Source: Margaritifera margaritifera
Taxonomy: Eukaryota > Mollusca > Bivalvia > Unionida > Margaritiferidae
DNA: 64,000 nt
NCBI GenBank assembly: GCA_029931535.1
Contig: JAQPZY010001660.1
Coordinates: 1,699,001-1,763,000 of the forward strand
Direction: 5' to 3'
Below the pieces are notes generated by a model. It worked only from the letters and a program-made list of their open reading frames with translations, did not search any database and was not told the DNA's origin. The position numbers and the translations under genes are program-made. Positions 1 through 52,882 of the stretch are shown here, one piece after another. The stretch's first letter is position 1. Every line of letters starts with the position of its first letter.

Positions 1-204
1 GCCTTGCCTGAGTCACAAGTATGTTTTACTGGAACAGCCCAGATGACTATAATGTTTACCAAGTTTTATGGTGATCCACTGAAAACTGTGAGACTAGTTG
101 CGTTTACATGATTATGTCATCAAAAAGAGACTTCTTATAACAAGAGCACCATAAATGCTACATTATATATCTGCCATGTTTTAAATAGTACGTAAAACCC
201 TCTT

Positions 205-960
205 TCACTGCTTGGATACTTCAATAAACATCTTCCTTGTCTTAAATGCAAGCCATGCAAAACATCTGGTTAAGGTAAAGACACAGAAACTATTTTTTCC
301 TTACAGTCTTCAACCTACTGACCCCAAAATTGATAAGTTCCTTTCTTGTTTCAAATGCAGGCCATCAACAACATCTGGTTATGGTTCAACCCTAAAATAA
401 ATAGGTGTCTTCCTTGTCTCAAATGCAAGCTATCTACAAAGTTCAGTCAAGTATGTGATACAGAACTTAAGTAGATTTCTGGAAATCGTTTTCCTTTTTT
501 TCAGTTCCTGTGACACTGACCTTTGACCTTACAAGCCAAAATGATTAGGTGTCTTCCTCATCTCAAATGCAAACCATCCACAAAGTTTGGTCAAGGTAGG
601 TGATATAGAACTCCAAATATCGTGTGAAAACCATTTGTCTTCCTAAAGACACTGTAACTTTAACTTTTTCCACCCCCTCAACAGATGTCTTTTTTTAAAA
701 TCTTAAATACAAGTCATTTAAAAAGTTTTGGTCATGGCATCTGGTATTCAAGAAAAGTTATTATATGGAAACAGTTTTCCTTCTTTCAGTCCCTGTAACC
801 TTGATCTTTGACCTTTTGAGTCCGAAATGAATGTTTCTTCCTTGCTGCAGTTGCAAGCTACTCACAAAATTTGGTAATGGTAGATAGTGGAAACGAAACA
901 GGAAGCACAGACAGACATCATAACATATGCTCTGCCTTATGGTAGGTGTATAAAAACTGC
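205..960. repeat. Tandem array family T1 (units about 140 bp)
   Basis: About five diverged units repeat the phrase 'cttccttgtctcaaatgcaa' followed by 'ccatccacaaagtttggt', each separated by a 'cctttgacctt' segment. The array ends with 'acagacagacatcataacat' and 'ctctgccttatggtaggtgt'. The same units and the same ending recur at 34125-34978. Confidence 0.8.
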
Positions 961-1068
961 GGGAGCAAAGTGATTTGCTGATACATGCATCTTCAGGTCA
1001 TGACAACAATATTTACCATGTTTCATGGCAATCCATCAAAATTGCAAGACTTGTTGCATTCTAAACAT

Positions 1069-1268
1069 TGTGTCACTGAATGAAGGACATATGTATGGAC
1101 ATGAGGACTGTGTCAGTGAATGAAGGACATATGGATGGACATAAGGATTGTGTTACTGAATGAAGGACATATGGATGACATGAGGATTGTGTCACTGAAT
1201 GAAGGACATATGGATGGACATGAGGATTGTGTCACTGAATGAAGGACATATGGATGGACATGAGGATT
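1069..1268. repeat. 40-bp minisatellite, five copies
   Basis: Five near-identical units read 'tgtcactgaatgaaggacat' then 'atggatggacatgaggat'. One copy lacks a G, and the first two carry small substitutions. Confidence 0.95.
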
Positions 1269-1634
1269 CCTATATACCCTGCCTCAATACAGGTGTAGAG
1301 GTGGGGGTATAAAAATGTTCTACCTCAGTGCATGACACATTAGCCTCTCATAAAGAGGTGGCCTCTGTTCAGAGGAGGCATTATAAGAGGGTGACCACCA
1401 CAGAAGCAAAACTTTGTATATGCATTACCAAGTTGTCAGTAGGATGATATACATGTATTACAAATGTCTCAAGTGAATAAAATTTCCTAAGTTATATTTA
1501 CAGAAAATGTTTAATATGCATTAACCAATAAGTACAAACAAACAGATTTACAGACAGGAATTGCTACAAACCATCAGTAAATCCAGCTGGTACTTAAAGA
1601 ACCCCTGATAAAATTTATACAGAGCTCTAAATAC

Positions 1635-43984
<42,350 letters not shown>

Positions 43985-44440
43985 CGTTATTACCGTAATC
44001 TAGCTTTCGTTTTGTATATTGGAACTTTCCTCCACTTGAAAATGTTTGTCTTGCAGAATATTAAAGCCTGGCTTAATGCAACCAAACCTACTGCTGGTTT
44101 TGGAGGTCATTAAGTGATATAAGCAATTTTTTCCTCACAGATTATACTCCTTTAGAATATATAGCGGTGTATATGAGAGGACAATCGTAGATTTGTTTCT
44201 AGCAACGACGGGAAAGTCCGAGGACATTTCGATTTAACATTGGATGTAAATAATGGTCATTTTGAACTGCTCTCAAGCCCGAGGTTGTTGTTACGTCATA
44301 ATAACTTCTTAACGTTACAATTAAAAGATGATGTATCATCACTAACAGCAATGCCGGCAATAGTTTTAGACAACTGAAATAGAATGATTTCATCAATTGT
44401 TTTTCATAACAAAGTTGCAGGAATAACATTAAAAGTTAAA
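43985..44440 (-). promoter_or_regulatory. Putative FBH1 5' UTR and promoter region
   Basis: This is the stretch immediately upstream of the FBH1 start codon. No TATA box in a usual position or initiator could be fixed by eye. It is short because Polinton-related sequence begins by about 44510, so the promoter must lie here or inside mobile DNA, unless a 5' non-coding exon exists further right. Confidence 0.35.
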
Positions 44441-44509
44441 TGTGCAGGTGCTGAAGCGTCGTCGAGTGTTATTTCAAGATCAGCCATGTTATAAGACCCT
44501 GTTCTCTCA

Positions 44510-45084
44510 CATCCACCTGGATGTTCATCCGCCAAAAACTTACATATTTTGGAAGTATCATTACGATTACCTCCGAAACTGTTTCAGAGTCGAAGTTGTT
44601 CTCGCATCGGAAAGAAACGAGGATGTACCGAATGTTATCACACTATGGCAGCGAAAGGAGACCATGTCACAATCGGAACATTGACAACCTTTTCCGTCAT
44701 TCTGCACCACTGAGTAAGCGCCTCTTATCTCTGCCGATTTTCTATTTTGTACATCATCCCTACGCCGAACAGCTTCGCGGACACGTGTGAATGTTAGAGC
44801 CTAACAAAATAGTTCCAAACATTTGTCGCCATTACTTTATTTGTTCTGATGATTTGCTAAGGTCATCTAATTCGAACTAAGTAAAATTCTTCGTAAAAAT
44901 GTGTTAACATGTGCTTTTGCAAAACGTAAAATTCCCATGCTCGTTGTCCAATCTTCAGTTTCGGGGGTGAATAGTTTTTGCACGCTGTCAAGCCTTAAAT
45001 TTCGGAGGTACGTCATTCGTGCATGTAATCTGCAATCCTATACTGTCTAAAGAGAAGTTATCGGTTTTGAAAACACCGGATCTT
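44510..45084. other. Outer flank of the Polinton relic, similar to right-hand flank
   Basis: The segment 44590-44690 ('cggaaagaaacgaggatgta' and 'acaatcggaacattgac') resembles the reverse complement of 48780-48860, and also, in direct orientation, 48545-48630 ('atggcggcagaaggagac'). The inverted-repeat structure therefore extends beyond the well-matched arms. Confidence 0.5.
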
Positions 45085-45334
45085 AAATAGTAATACGTGG
45101 CACTTGAAGGACAAGAGAGAATTAACATTACGCCGTAGGTTTACATTGGGACCGTTATAACGGGAAATCCTATGTTAAAAACGTCCATAGGTTTAATATG
45201 CGGGGGGGGGGGGTATATCGGCTAAAACACGAATCTAACATGGAAAACGTTTATGGGGTGAAAAAGTTACAAGTCAAACATACAATCCAACACACACCCC
45301 ACTATCTAACGAAAAGAATAGGAGTATTTATGTA

Positions 45335-45625
45335 GTGACCAATATCCCACATATACTATCCAGCACGCCGTGTTTAGTGAACAACACCCAGTCTTCAACT
45401 ATCCAACACCCCACATTGCACCATCAACACGCCGTTTTTAGTGACCACACCCAGTCATCTACTATCCAACACCCCACATTATACCATCAACACGCCGTGT
45501 GTACTGACCAATACCCCACATTTAATATCCAACACGCCGTTTACACTGACCAATACCCAGTCATCTACTATCCAACACCCCACATTATACCATCAACACG
45601 CCGTGTGTACTGACCATTACAAAAC
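45335..45625. repeat. Minisatellite in left Polinton arm
   Basis: Irregular units of about 43-66 bp are built from 'caacacgccgtgtgtactga', 'ccaatacccagtcatctact' and 'atccaacaccccacattata'. The reverse complement of the same units fills 47705-48120. Confidence 0.9.
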
Positions 45626-46090
45626 AAAAGTTTAAAATGTTAATATTTATTTTTACAAATTGTGAAAGATACGGTATAATTTTTTTTAAATGTTTACGCT
45701 GTTTTGAGTGACCACCGCCCCCACACTTAACACGCAATGAAAACGCAACGGAGGCTTGGACATGAAGGAAAACATCCCTCTTAGAAAAAATTCAGAGATC
45801 GACAGAGAGAATATGAAAGAGCACGTCAAAAAGAAATTTTTTGTTTCTATAAAACGAGCCAACACGATGTTTTTCCTAAATATACATTTTTTAAACAGCC
45901 CCAAAAAATTAAACATGAACGCATTTACAAGGTTGACAACGTTGTGGAGTCAGACTAGACTTCCAATGATCTAATACACTGTCATTTTGCCATCGATACA
46001 CACTATGTTTCTGTGCTAAAGAAAATTCATAGCCATAATGTTCACTAAAGCCACCTTTCTATTTTATCATGGTGTCTAGAGTACTCACGA

Positions 46091-46408
46091 TCAAAACAAG
46101 TCACTAAATGTTCTAAGGGAAATTGAAGACTTCGTTGATGAAGAAAACCCACAATATTGTCTACACACAATGGAATCTGATCCTTGTAATTTCACATTAT
46201 TGAATTGAGTAGGTACAGTATTTCTTCTCATAAAGTCGATGACATCGGTTTCCGGAGGAGGTAATCCATAAGAATCAAAATATTCCATAATGTCGTCGTT
46301 GGGAAAGTAGACGGCTACCCAATGGGTTCCTGGATGATAACTGTCGTCCGTGCTGATCACATAGACTTGAACGTTTTTAGGGTCTTGATGAGACTTAAAC
46401 TTTAGCAC
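46091..46408 (-). pseudogene. Polinton adenain-like cysteine protease fragment
   Basis: Polinton proteases are Cys proteases related to the adenovirus maturation enzyme. The fragment has HWVAVYF (catalytic His), EYFDSYG (acidic residue of the triad), LQGSDS (Gln of the oxyanion hole) and VCRQYC around the nucleophile Cys. The usual Gly after the Cys is Arg here. Just beyond, near 46143-46150, the reading frame slips by one base and recognisable sequence continues in another frame. The N-terminal part is also in another frame. It is not functional. Confidence 0.7.
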
Positions 46409-46715
46409 ACACCACTGGATTCCAATAAGCTGTGTACGAACTGTGAGTCAGAAGATAATGAATTCCCACGTATCCATTTTTTTCTTCATGAAGTTCCCAG
46501 GTATTCATTATTTTCGCAGGTAATGATAAGTCATCAGTTTACACTTGACCTCGTCCTTAAAAATATGTCAAGTAAGTCGATGAACGAACAGTCTTCGCAC
46601 TATCTAGCAAGAGTTCTTCGATGCGTTTCGTCTCCAGAGAAGTCAGTGGAGGTAAGGAATGGTCACGCAAGTCTTTATAACACTTTGTCAAACTCTTCTC
46701 TTCTGAGACGACAGT

Positions 46716-46907
46716 CTATGCCTCTTCCAAATACTCTTCCAACTTGTCTTCTGAACTCATCATCAAACATTTGTCGTGTTGTTTCTGACTAGAATGATTG
46801 ATTTGACATCCATAACAATGTTCCATTGTTAGGCCTGTACACTTTTGAGCCAAGTCTCGAACAAAACAGGAGACTAAATGTTCTTCTTGTTCTGGCCACC
46901 TTGACAT
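46716..46907 (-). pseudogene. Small Cys-rich Polinton protein fragment
   Basis: The 63-codon frame contains CYGCQINHSSQKQHDKC, a C-x2-C plus H/C cluster typical of a small Polinton protein of unknown function. Frame changes occur on both sides: a Gln-rich stretch upstream (46960-47000) and further coding-like sequence to about 46540 after the stop. It sits between the capsid and protease fragments. Confidence 0.55.
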
Positions 46908-47029
46908 CCTGACTATATTTTTGTCTTCTTCCTCACTTGTGGTTTGTGACTGTTGTTGTTGTTGTTCTGAATAGAAAACAGCCTTTCGTCTATCTCCATA
47001 GGGTTGTGTTCCATCTTTTCTTTTTTCTT

Positions 47030-47527
47030 CTAATAGTCTAGGATCACTTCTCGAATTTGACCCGACTTTATAGGGAGGAAATGTCCCTCGTCACTGCCTT
47101 GGTCTGGAGTGAAATCATATCCCCACAAAGCATATCTTCCTGCATAATCGTCGTACGAAATGCCGTGGCTACTGTTGGTACCTAACTGTCCTGTGGCTGC
47201 AAACAGTGTCAAGTAAGATCTCAGGTAATTTATCTGGGCAAAGTTAGGTTCAAAGGGTCTGGTACACAACGTCTGACCATCTCGAGTGACTTCTATCTTG
47301 GACACGTTGAAGTGTTGGAACTCGAAAGAATGTTGATCGATGGCGCCGTTAAGGGCCGCATTGCTTACGATGCCAGCGAGCAAACGTGTTGGTAGCTGTC
47401 CTTGGAAAACATGGTCTTCGATCTTGGATCGGAGTCCAGACACAATGGTGAAGGTTTTCACTTCCACTAGTCGTAGAGCATACTTGGCTGTCGTTCTCCT
47501 CAGAGTTTGACTGATGTCGTTTCTCAT
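47030..47527 (-). pseudogene. Polinton major capsid-like protein fragment (F54H12.2-like)
   Basis: The 165-codon frame contains GQLPTRLLAGIVSNAALNG, then FEFQHFNVSKIEV, FEPNFAQINYLRSYLTLF and YALWGYDFTPDQ. This matches the C-terminal part of the protein often annotated as F54H12.2-like, which is the Polinton capsid candidate. The N-terminal jelly-roll half is absent, so this is a truncated remnant. The capsid assignment rests on family recollection. Confidence 0.65.
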
Positions 47528-47704
47528 TATAGGTAAGATTTAGTTGATGAACGAACAGTCTCCAGTACAGTTTCGGAATTTTAGGATCACTTTTAGCCTA
47601 GGCCAATTCTTTTAAAATTTTTTCGTCCTTTTTTCAGTCTGTGATATAGGTAATGCTTTATATATAAATCTCAGATATGCGCATATAGCCACTAGGCAGC
47701 AGGT

Positions 47705-48120
47705 TATTACACACGGCGTGTTGATGGTATAATGTTGGATGTTAGATAGTAGATAACTGGATGTTGGACTCTACACATGGCGTGTTGATGATATAATGAA
47801 GGGTGTTTGATAGATGATTGGATGTTGGTCACTACACACGACGTGTTGGATAATATATGCGGGGGTATTGGTTACTGCACATGGCGTGTTGGATAGTATA
47901 TGTAGGGTGTTGGTCACTGTATTGTGTGGGGTGGTGGGTAGTAGATGACTGGGTATTGGTCAGTACACACGGCGTGTTGGATAGTATATATGGGATATTG
48001 GTCAGTACACACAGCGTGTTGATGGTATAGTTTGGGGTGTTGGATAGTAGATGACTGTGTATTGGTCACTACACACGGCGTGTTGGATGGTATATGTGTG
48101 GTATTGGTCATTACACAAAC
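47705..48120. repeat. Minisatellite in right Polinton arm
   Basis: Units 'acacggcgtgttgatggtat' and 'ggtattggtcactacacac' are the reverse complement of the left-arm minisatellite. The copy number differs between arms. Confidence 0.9.
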
Positions 48121-48415
48121 ACTCCTACCCTTTTTATTAGATAGTGGGTAGGGGGGGGGGGTTGGATTGTATGTTTGCCACTATACATTTTTCACCCATA
48201 AACTTTTCCCATGTTAATTCCCGTTTGGTCCCATTGCACCCCTCCACATTGTAAATTCCCGTTTGAAGCCATATCACTCCCTGTATGTTAAACGTATGAA
48301 CATTTTTAACATAGGATTTCCAGTTTTTCTCTGTAACGGCCCCCATTGTATACCTACGGCGTAATATTAATTCCCGTTTGTCCCCCGAGTGCCACATATT
48401 ATTTTTTATGAAGTT

Positions 48416-49027
48416 TGCCTTTTCTGTCACAAGATATGTGGTGATCACCAAACCTATCAAAATTTATCAGTAGGAATATCCTCGTCCTTTTCCGTCAAGT
48501 CGAGAAAGAAACCTCGGATGTGATTCGCCGCCATTGAGAACTACATTTAAAACTACTTTTATTCACATGGCACAATATGGCGGCAGAAGGAGACAAATAA
48601 AAATCACAATTGAAATACTATCAGCCTTTTTTCTCGCAGCATATGTGGTGCACTCCACCCGAGGTGAATCACCAAACCCATGAAATTTATGTGTATTCCT
48701 ACAAAACTTCCGTTGTTACTTTTTCGACTTGACGGAAACAAAATGAGAATGTTTCGATTGTACATAGGAGATTATTTCCAGACTTAACCGAAATGGCTGA
48801 ATGTTCCGATTGAGGGGAGTATGCCACTTTCGGAACATCATCGTCTCTTTCTGAGTCGAATAGCTTTTTTCTAACATGCGATGGACAAGGCCACTCCAAT
48901 CACATTCCGATTGGAGTACGCCATACTTAATTTATCTATGTATAAAAAAAATTCGCGGATACAACATTATAAAAAAAGAATACAATGTTATTTTCTTAAT
49001 ATCAAAGCAATCTATTTATTTATTTAC

Positions 49028-49029
<2 letters not shown>
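48416..49029. other. Right outer flank of the Polinton relic
   Basis: 'atcaccaaacc-at-aaaattta' occurs at 48443 and again at 48667, each followed by a Ser/Lys-rich type 'ttccgtcaagtcgag' or its inverted form. Part of it mirrors 44510-44700. No gene seen. Confidence 0.5.

Positions 49030-49078
<49 letters not shown>
49030..49078. repeat. (CA)n microsatellite
   Basis: About 24 uninterrupted CA dinucleotides. Confidence 0.97.
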
Positions 49079-49082
<4 letters not shown>

Positions 49083-50859
49083 ATATTAACATTCAGATTG
49101 GATTAGTTATATCAGCAAGGGATTAATTGTCTTTGATGTAAAAAGCAGATAATAAGATCGAATTACTTTTTTTCGGAATCCTTATAAAGACTGCTACTTA
49201 CAGACTTACAGGTCACTGGTTAGAGAAACATTACTCCACGATGCATGTGTAGAACCCATTATATATAATTAACGTACAATCATCTCCTCATATATACAGG
49301 TTGTCTTAATACAATTAGAGTAATTAGAGTAAGCAACATCCTGCATATATAGAGCTATATTCTTAATATCAATCACTTCTTTACATAATTGTGCAATTAA
49401 TGACAAATTGAAGCGTAAAAATAATTATCTATGTAAGTAATATACAAAGACAAATTAGACGACAAACCATAACATTATTGATATGGAATGCAGACAATGT
49501 GTATTAATTCATCATTATAACTGTATGTGTCTATGTTATGTTACGACTCTATGGTCTAAGAAAAATGTAACAGAAAGAAAGTGAAACAAACAAATCAAGT
49601 AAAAATCAACAAGCAATTTATTCCTGGATACTTAAAATTAAAATCAAAAGATGCTTACAGTACCGTGAATTAAAATCCAAAATAATCCAATAATCCTAAG
49701 TGTCCTAATCACAAGCCCTAAATATTGAATCTTTCGAATTAATTTCAGTGTCGTGAATGTGCCGATGTGCCAATAGTCTTTAATGTCCCTATGTGCCAGT
49801 AGTCTTTAATGTGCTGATGTGCCAAAATGAAGTATTCCAGAATAACTTTGAATAAGTACACATAAATCCCCAAAACATCAATTCAAAATCTAAAATCCAA
49901 ACGTCTATGAACACTTTTATAATACAATGAATATTTTAAATAAATCCTCTCTCTGAATTTGGAATAATTTTTCACAACTGTAATGACTCTTTAAAGACTG
50001 ATGGTAAGGTCAAAACTGAAAACTGTCCACTAAACATGGTATATATAAAGATACGTCACATGACAGAATGTTCTAGAAAAATATATGGTGTATGTAACTT
50101 TTAACACACAACTCTAAAGGAAATTCTAGTTTTATCTGTAGACAAAATCAACCCTGACCTCAAATTAAATAAACAACTTGTTTACCAAAACCGTTCTTGA
50201 ACTCAAATACTAAGTAAACAACATAATTCAATGACAATAGCTAAACAACAAGTAAACCTTATACATACATTAAGGTTTGAGCAAATATTAAAGTCAAGAA
50301 ACATTTATAATTTCCTAAAATATATGTAATATTATATAAATTATAATATTATATAAACATCATACATAACACTCACGCTTACAGTTATTTCATGCATTTG
50401 TTGCAGAAAACACACACAATTATGTACCAGTCAATTAATACGGTGTCAAAACTATCATTATAAGGTTCACGCCTTTCGATGTTAAACCACAATATCCTAT
50501 TTTCTAGCAATATATACGTATTATCATGTACAAATGTCTACAAATTAACGAAGTAGGCACAATTCAAATGTTTCAAACATATGTTACCTAAATGTATTAT
50601 TATCTTATTCCATGCCATGCTTTAGGTACAAAGTAAAAATAAATACCTCTATAAATGTGCAAAAGCTTTATTACATTCGAGACCTTACAGAACTGGGAAC
50701 TAGTGATATATTTTATTTATATTTCGCTTCCTTCTTCCGCTACCAAGAATAGTTTCCATCTATAATCGACACTGAATTGCAACAAATATTGAATTCACAC
50801 GCTAGTGACGGATTTTTATCAATCATTTCCGACTTGATAGGAATTAATATCTATTCAAG
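49079..50859. other. Intergenic, no gene seen
   Basis: AT-rich. A local repeat 'gatgtgccaatagtctttaatgtcc' occurs two to three times at 49757-49830. No ORF or known element recognised. Confidence 0.5.
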
Positions 50860-50991
50860 TGTATAAGACAACGATTCCTACCCAATCAATGCGAAATAAT
50901 CTTCCCAACCTTATATAACGGCGATCGGTCGCATGCATTTGAACCTAACCAAATTCACGTGCATTCAATACAAAATGAGGATATATATGTA

Positions 50992-51085
<94 letters not shown>

Positions 51086-51232
51086 TGTCAATTTGTTTTC
51101 TATTAGATTTTCATTTCACGTACATAAGACAAACGATCCCAACCCATTTGCTGTGAAATGGGTTTTCAGACCTTAGGAAACGGCGATCGATTGCATGCAA
51201 TGCACGTGCTTTAAATACAAATTAAGGATATT
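50860..51232. repeat. Diverged direct repeat flanking a (GT)n(GA)n tract
   Basis: The segments 50860-50990 and 51118-51232 share 'taagacaa-cgat', 'aacggcgatcg', 'gcatgca' and 'tacaaa-t-aggatat' about 260 bp apart. Between them lies (GT) at 50992-51006 followed by (GA) at 51007-51082. Confidence 0.75.
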
Positions 51233-51585
51233 TCAATCAAAATATATTCGTGAGAATCTGTACATTTATTTTTTCATTCCATTTGACGAGTAAAGATATT
51301 TTCTTGAACTATACCGGTATGTGTCATCACTAATTTGCCTAAGAATGAAGATTGACATAACGTATTGAATTATTCTCTACTAGTTTATCCAAAACTATTT
51401 AAATTAAACTATTACTACTCAACATGATGAAATGCAGACTCGCAGACACTCGAAGTATTCAAATTTCTTGAATGGAGAAAATAGATATCTACCGTTTTGC
51501 AATTCTACAACTATTTTGCTTATTCTTTTCGTTGGGTATAAGTTGCTAAAATTTGTCTAAATTAAAAAAAATTTCAAAAGTTTTA

Positions 51586-52060
51586 TTATTGTTTTTGTCC
51601 GTTCGTTGATTTTTCTTTTGATCTGTCCGATCTTTTTCCGCAAATTTTTGGTTCCATAGCTACTTCTGTCCGTTTATACATGTCAAGATACGATTTCTTT
51701 GAGGACAAAGGTTCTAAATTTGTTGTACAGTCTGCGACTTTCTTCATCTGTCTTTGAGTCCCAAACAGTCTTTTCCACTTTGAACTGCCTGTGTGTGCCA
51801 GCAAGACGAAACTGTCCAGCATCAAAGACTGCAAGTTTCACATGTTTGTATTGAACTTCTACAGCTTCTTGAACTGCAACGGTGAAATCCAAAAGAGGCT
51901 TGATTTTTAATCGATGGACTGTTTGAATACATGAGTAATGCTTTCACAATTGATGTTTGTACACCGTTTCTCAATTGTATTCGCTCTTTCTGATTCGTTC
52001 ACTTTTTCCAGCGAAAGATCCCTAAGTCGCTTGTTGAAGTAATTAAGGAAGTCGACGGAT
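51586..52060 (-). pseudogene. Decayed coding patch, family not recognised
   Basis: The best frame (51892-51683) reads MDFTVAVQEAVEVQYKHVKL, then FDAGQFRLAGTHRQFKV and ESRRLYNKFRTFVL. A separate frame at about 52060-51905 reads DFLNYFNKRLRDLSLEKVNE. The two look like parts of one protein split by a frameshift, with a Lys-rich tail in a third frame (to 51586). The sequence is protein-like but I do not recognise it. A mobile-element origin is likely from the surroundings. Confidence 0.4.
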
Positions 52061-52882
52061 GTTGATTGACATAAAGTCTGTACATTGTAACATATTTATT
52101 GAAATGTACATTGTCACATATTTATTGAAAACAACTAGTTTTATTACCATTCATCAAACCATCCTCGGCGAAAAGTTTGCCCATTATCGTTTTCCTGTCC
52201 TGTTTATCAACTTCTGCGTTGCTGAATCTAAATGCAACGAATGTGCGCGGCTTCAATAATGTGTCATTTAACGGACTTTTAGTACCTTACCTGAATATTG
52301 GTGTCAATAGATACACGTGGAGAAAAAGTAACCCCATAAAACAAGCGAGATTTTTTTTTTTTACAAACGAAGAAAAAATATCGTTCAAAAGGAAACTAAA
52401 AGAACAACTTTTTGGAAGTTTAATAATTTTCTGCTTAAAGACCCAGAATACATTTTTAAAAAAGTTAAAGAAAGCATTCAAAATGTCAAATACCAGTACA
52501 TTTGTGTCCACCAGTCTGATAACACTAGTCTACAATTTTTCGAAGTCGTCTGCTTCAGAGATAAAATGTCCTATTTATTAGGGATTTTTGATGAGCTGAA
52601 TTCAAATATGACAATTAAAACAACTCATTGGCAACTGTTTCCAATATATTTAAGTTTTACATTTTACGTCTATGTATATTGTGTACATAGTAGACTTTTA
52701 ATCATAAATTGTAAACCTAGGTCTTTTCATGTGTTTATGGTTGCTTTACATGATAATATTTCACCTTTCCTGTTTATGTAACACTTTAAAAAAAAAAACA
52801 GCAAAAGGGTTATATAAATAAAAAATATATTGAAACAAAAGTTAAAAAAACTATTATGTATATATAAGTACATAGTTTAGCC
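52061..52882. other. Intergenic, no gene seen
   Basis: A + frame of 134 codons (52177-52581) is low in complexity and Phe/Lys-rich from AT richness. It has no recognisable motif. Confidence 0.45.

Larger units (their letters stand above)
1..1634. other. Part of FBH1 intron 10, repeat-rich
   Basis: No exon is visible here. The stretch holds a tandem array (205-960), a 40-bp minisatellite (1069-1268), and two related copies of a roughly 50-base segment at about 50-110 and 1010-1065 that share the order 'tttacca-gttt-atgg-atcca'. It appears to be repeat DNA throughout. Confidence 0.6.
45085..48415. mobile_element. Internally deleted Polinton/Maverick with long inverted repeats
   Basis: Arms 45085-45625 and 47700-48415 are inverted repeats sharing 'attacgccgtaggt', 'ggaaatcctatgttaaaaa' and 'aacatacaatccaac', each followed inward by a minisatellite. 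Between them, all on the minus strand, lie a capsid-like fragment (47527-47030), a small Cys-rich frame (46907-46716) and a protease-like fragment (46408-46091). These are Polinton genes. The polymerase, integrase and packaging ATPase are missing, so the copy is non-autonomous and dead. The 6-bp target duplication typical of Polintons could not be located. Confidence 0.75.

Noticed and set aside
48137..48460. 107-codon minus-strand frame
   Set aside because: It lies wholly inside the Polinton inverted arm and has no protein-like conservation with the left arm.
50959..51156. Arg-Glu repeat protein frame
   Set aside because: It is the translation of (GA)n; similar frames at 57747-57983 and 57224-57460 were dropped for the same reason.
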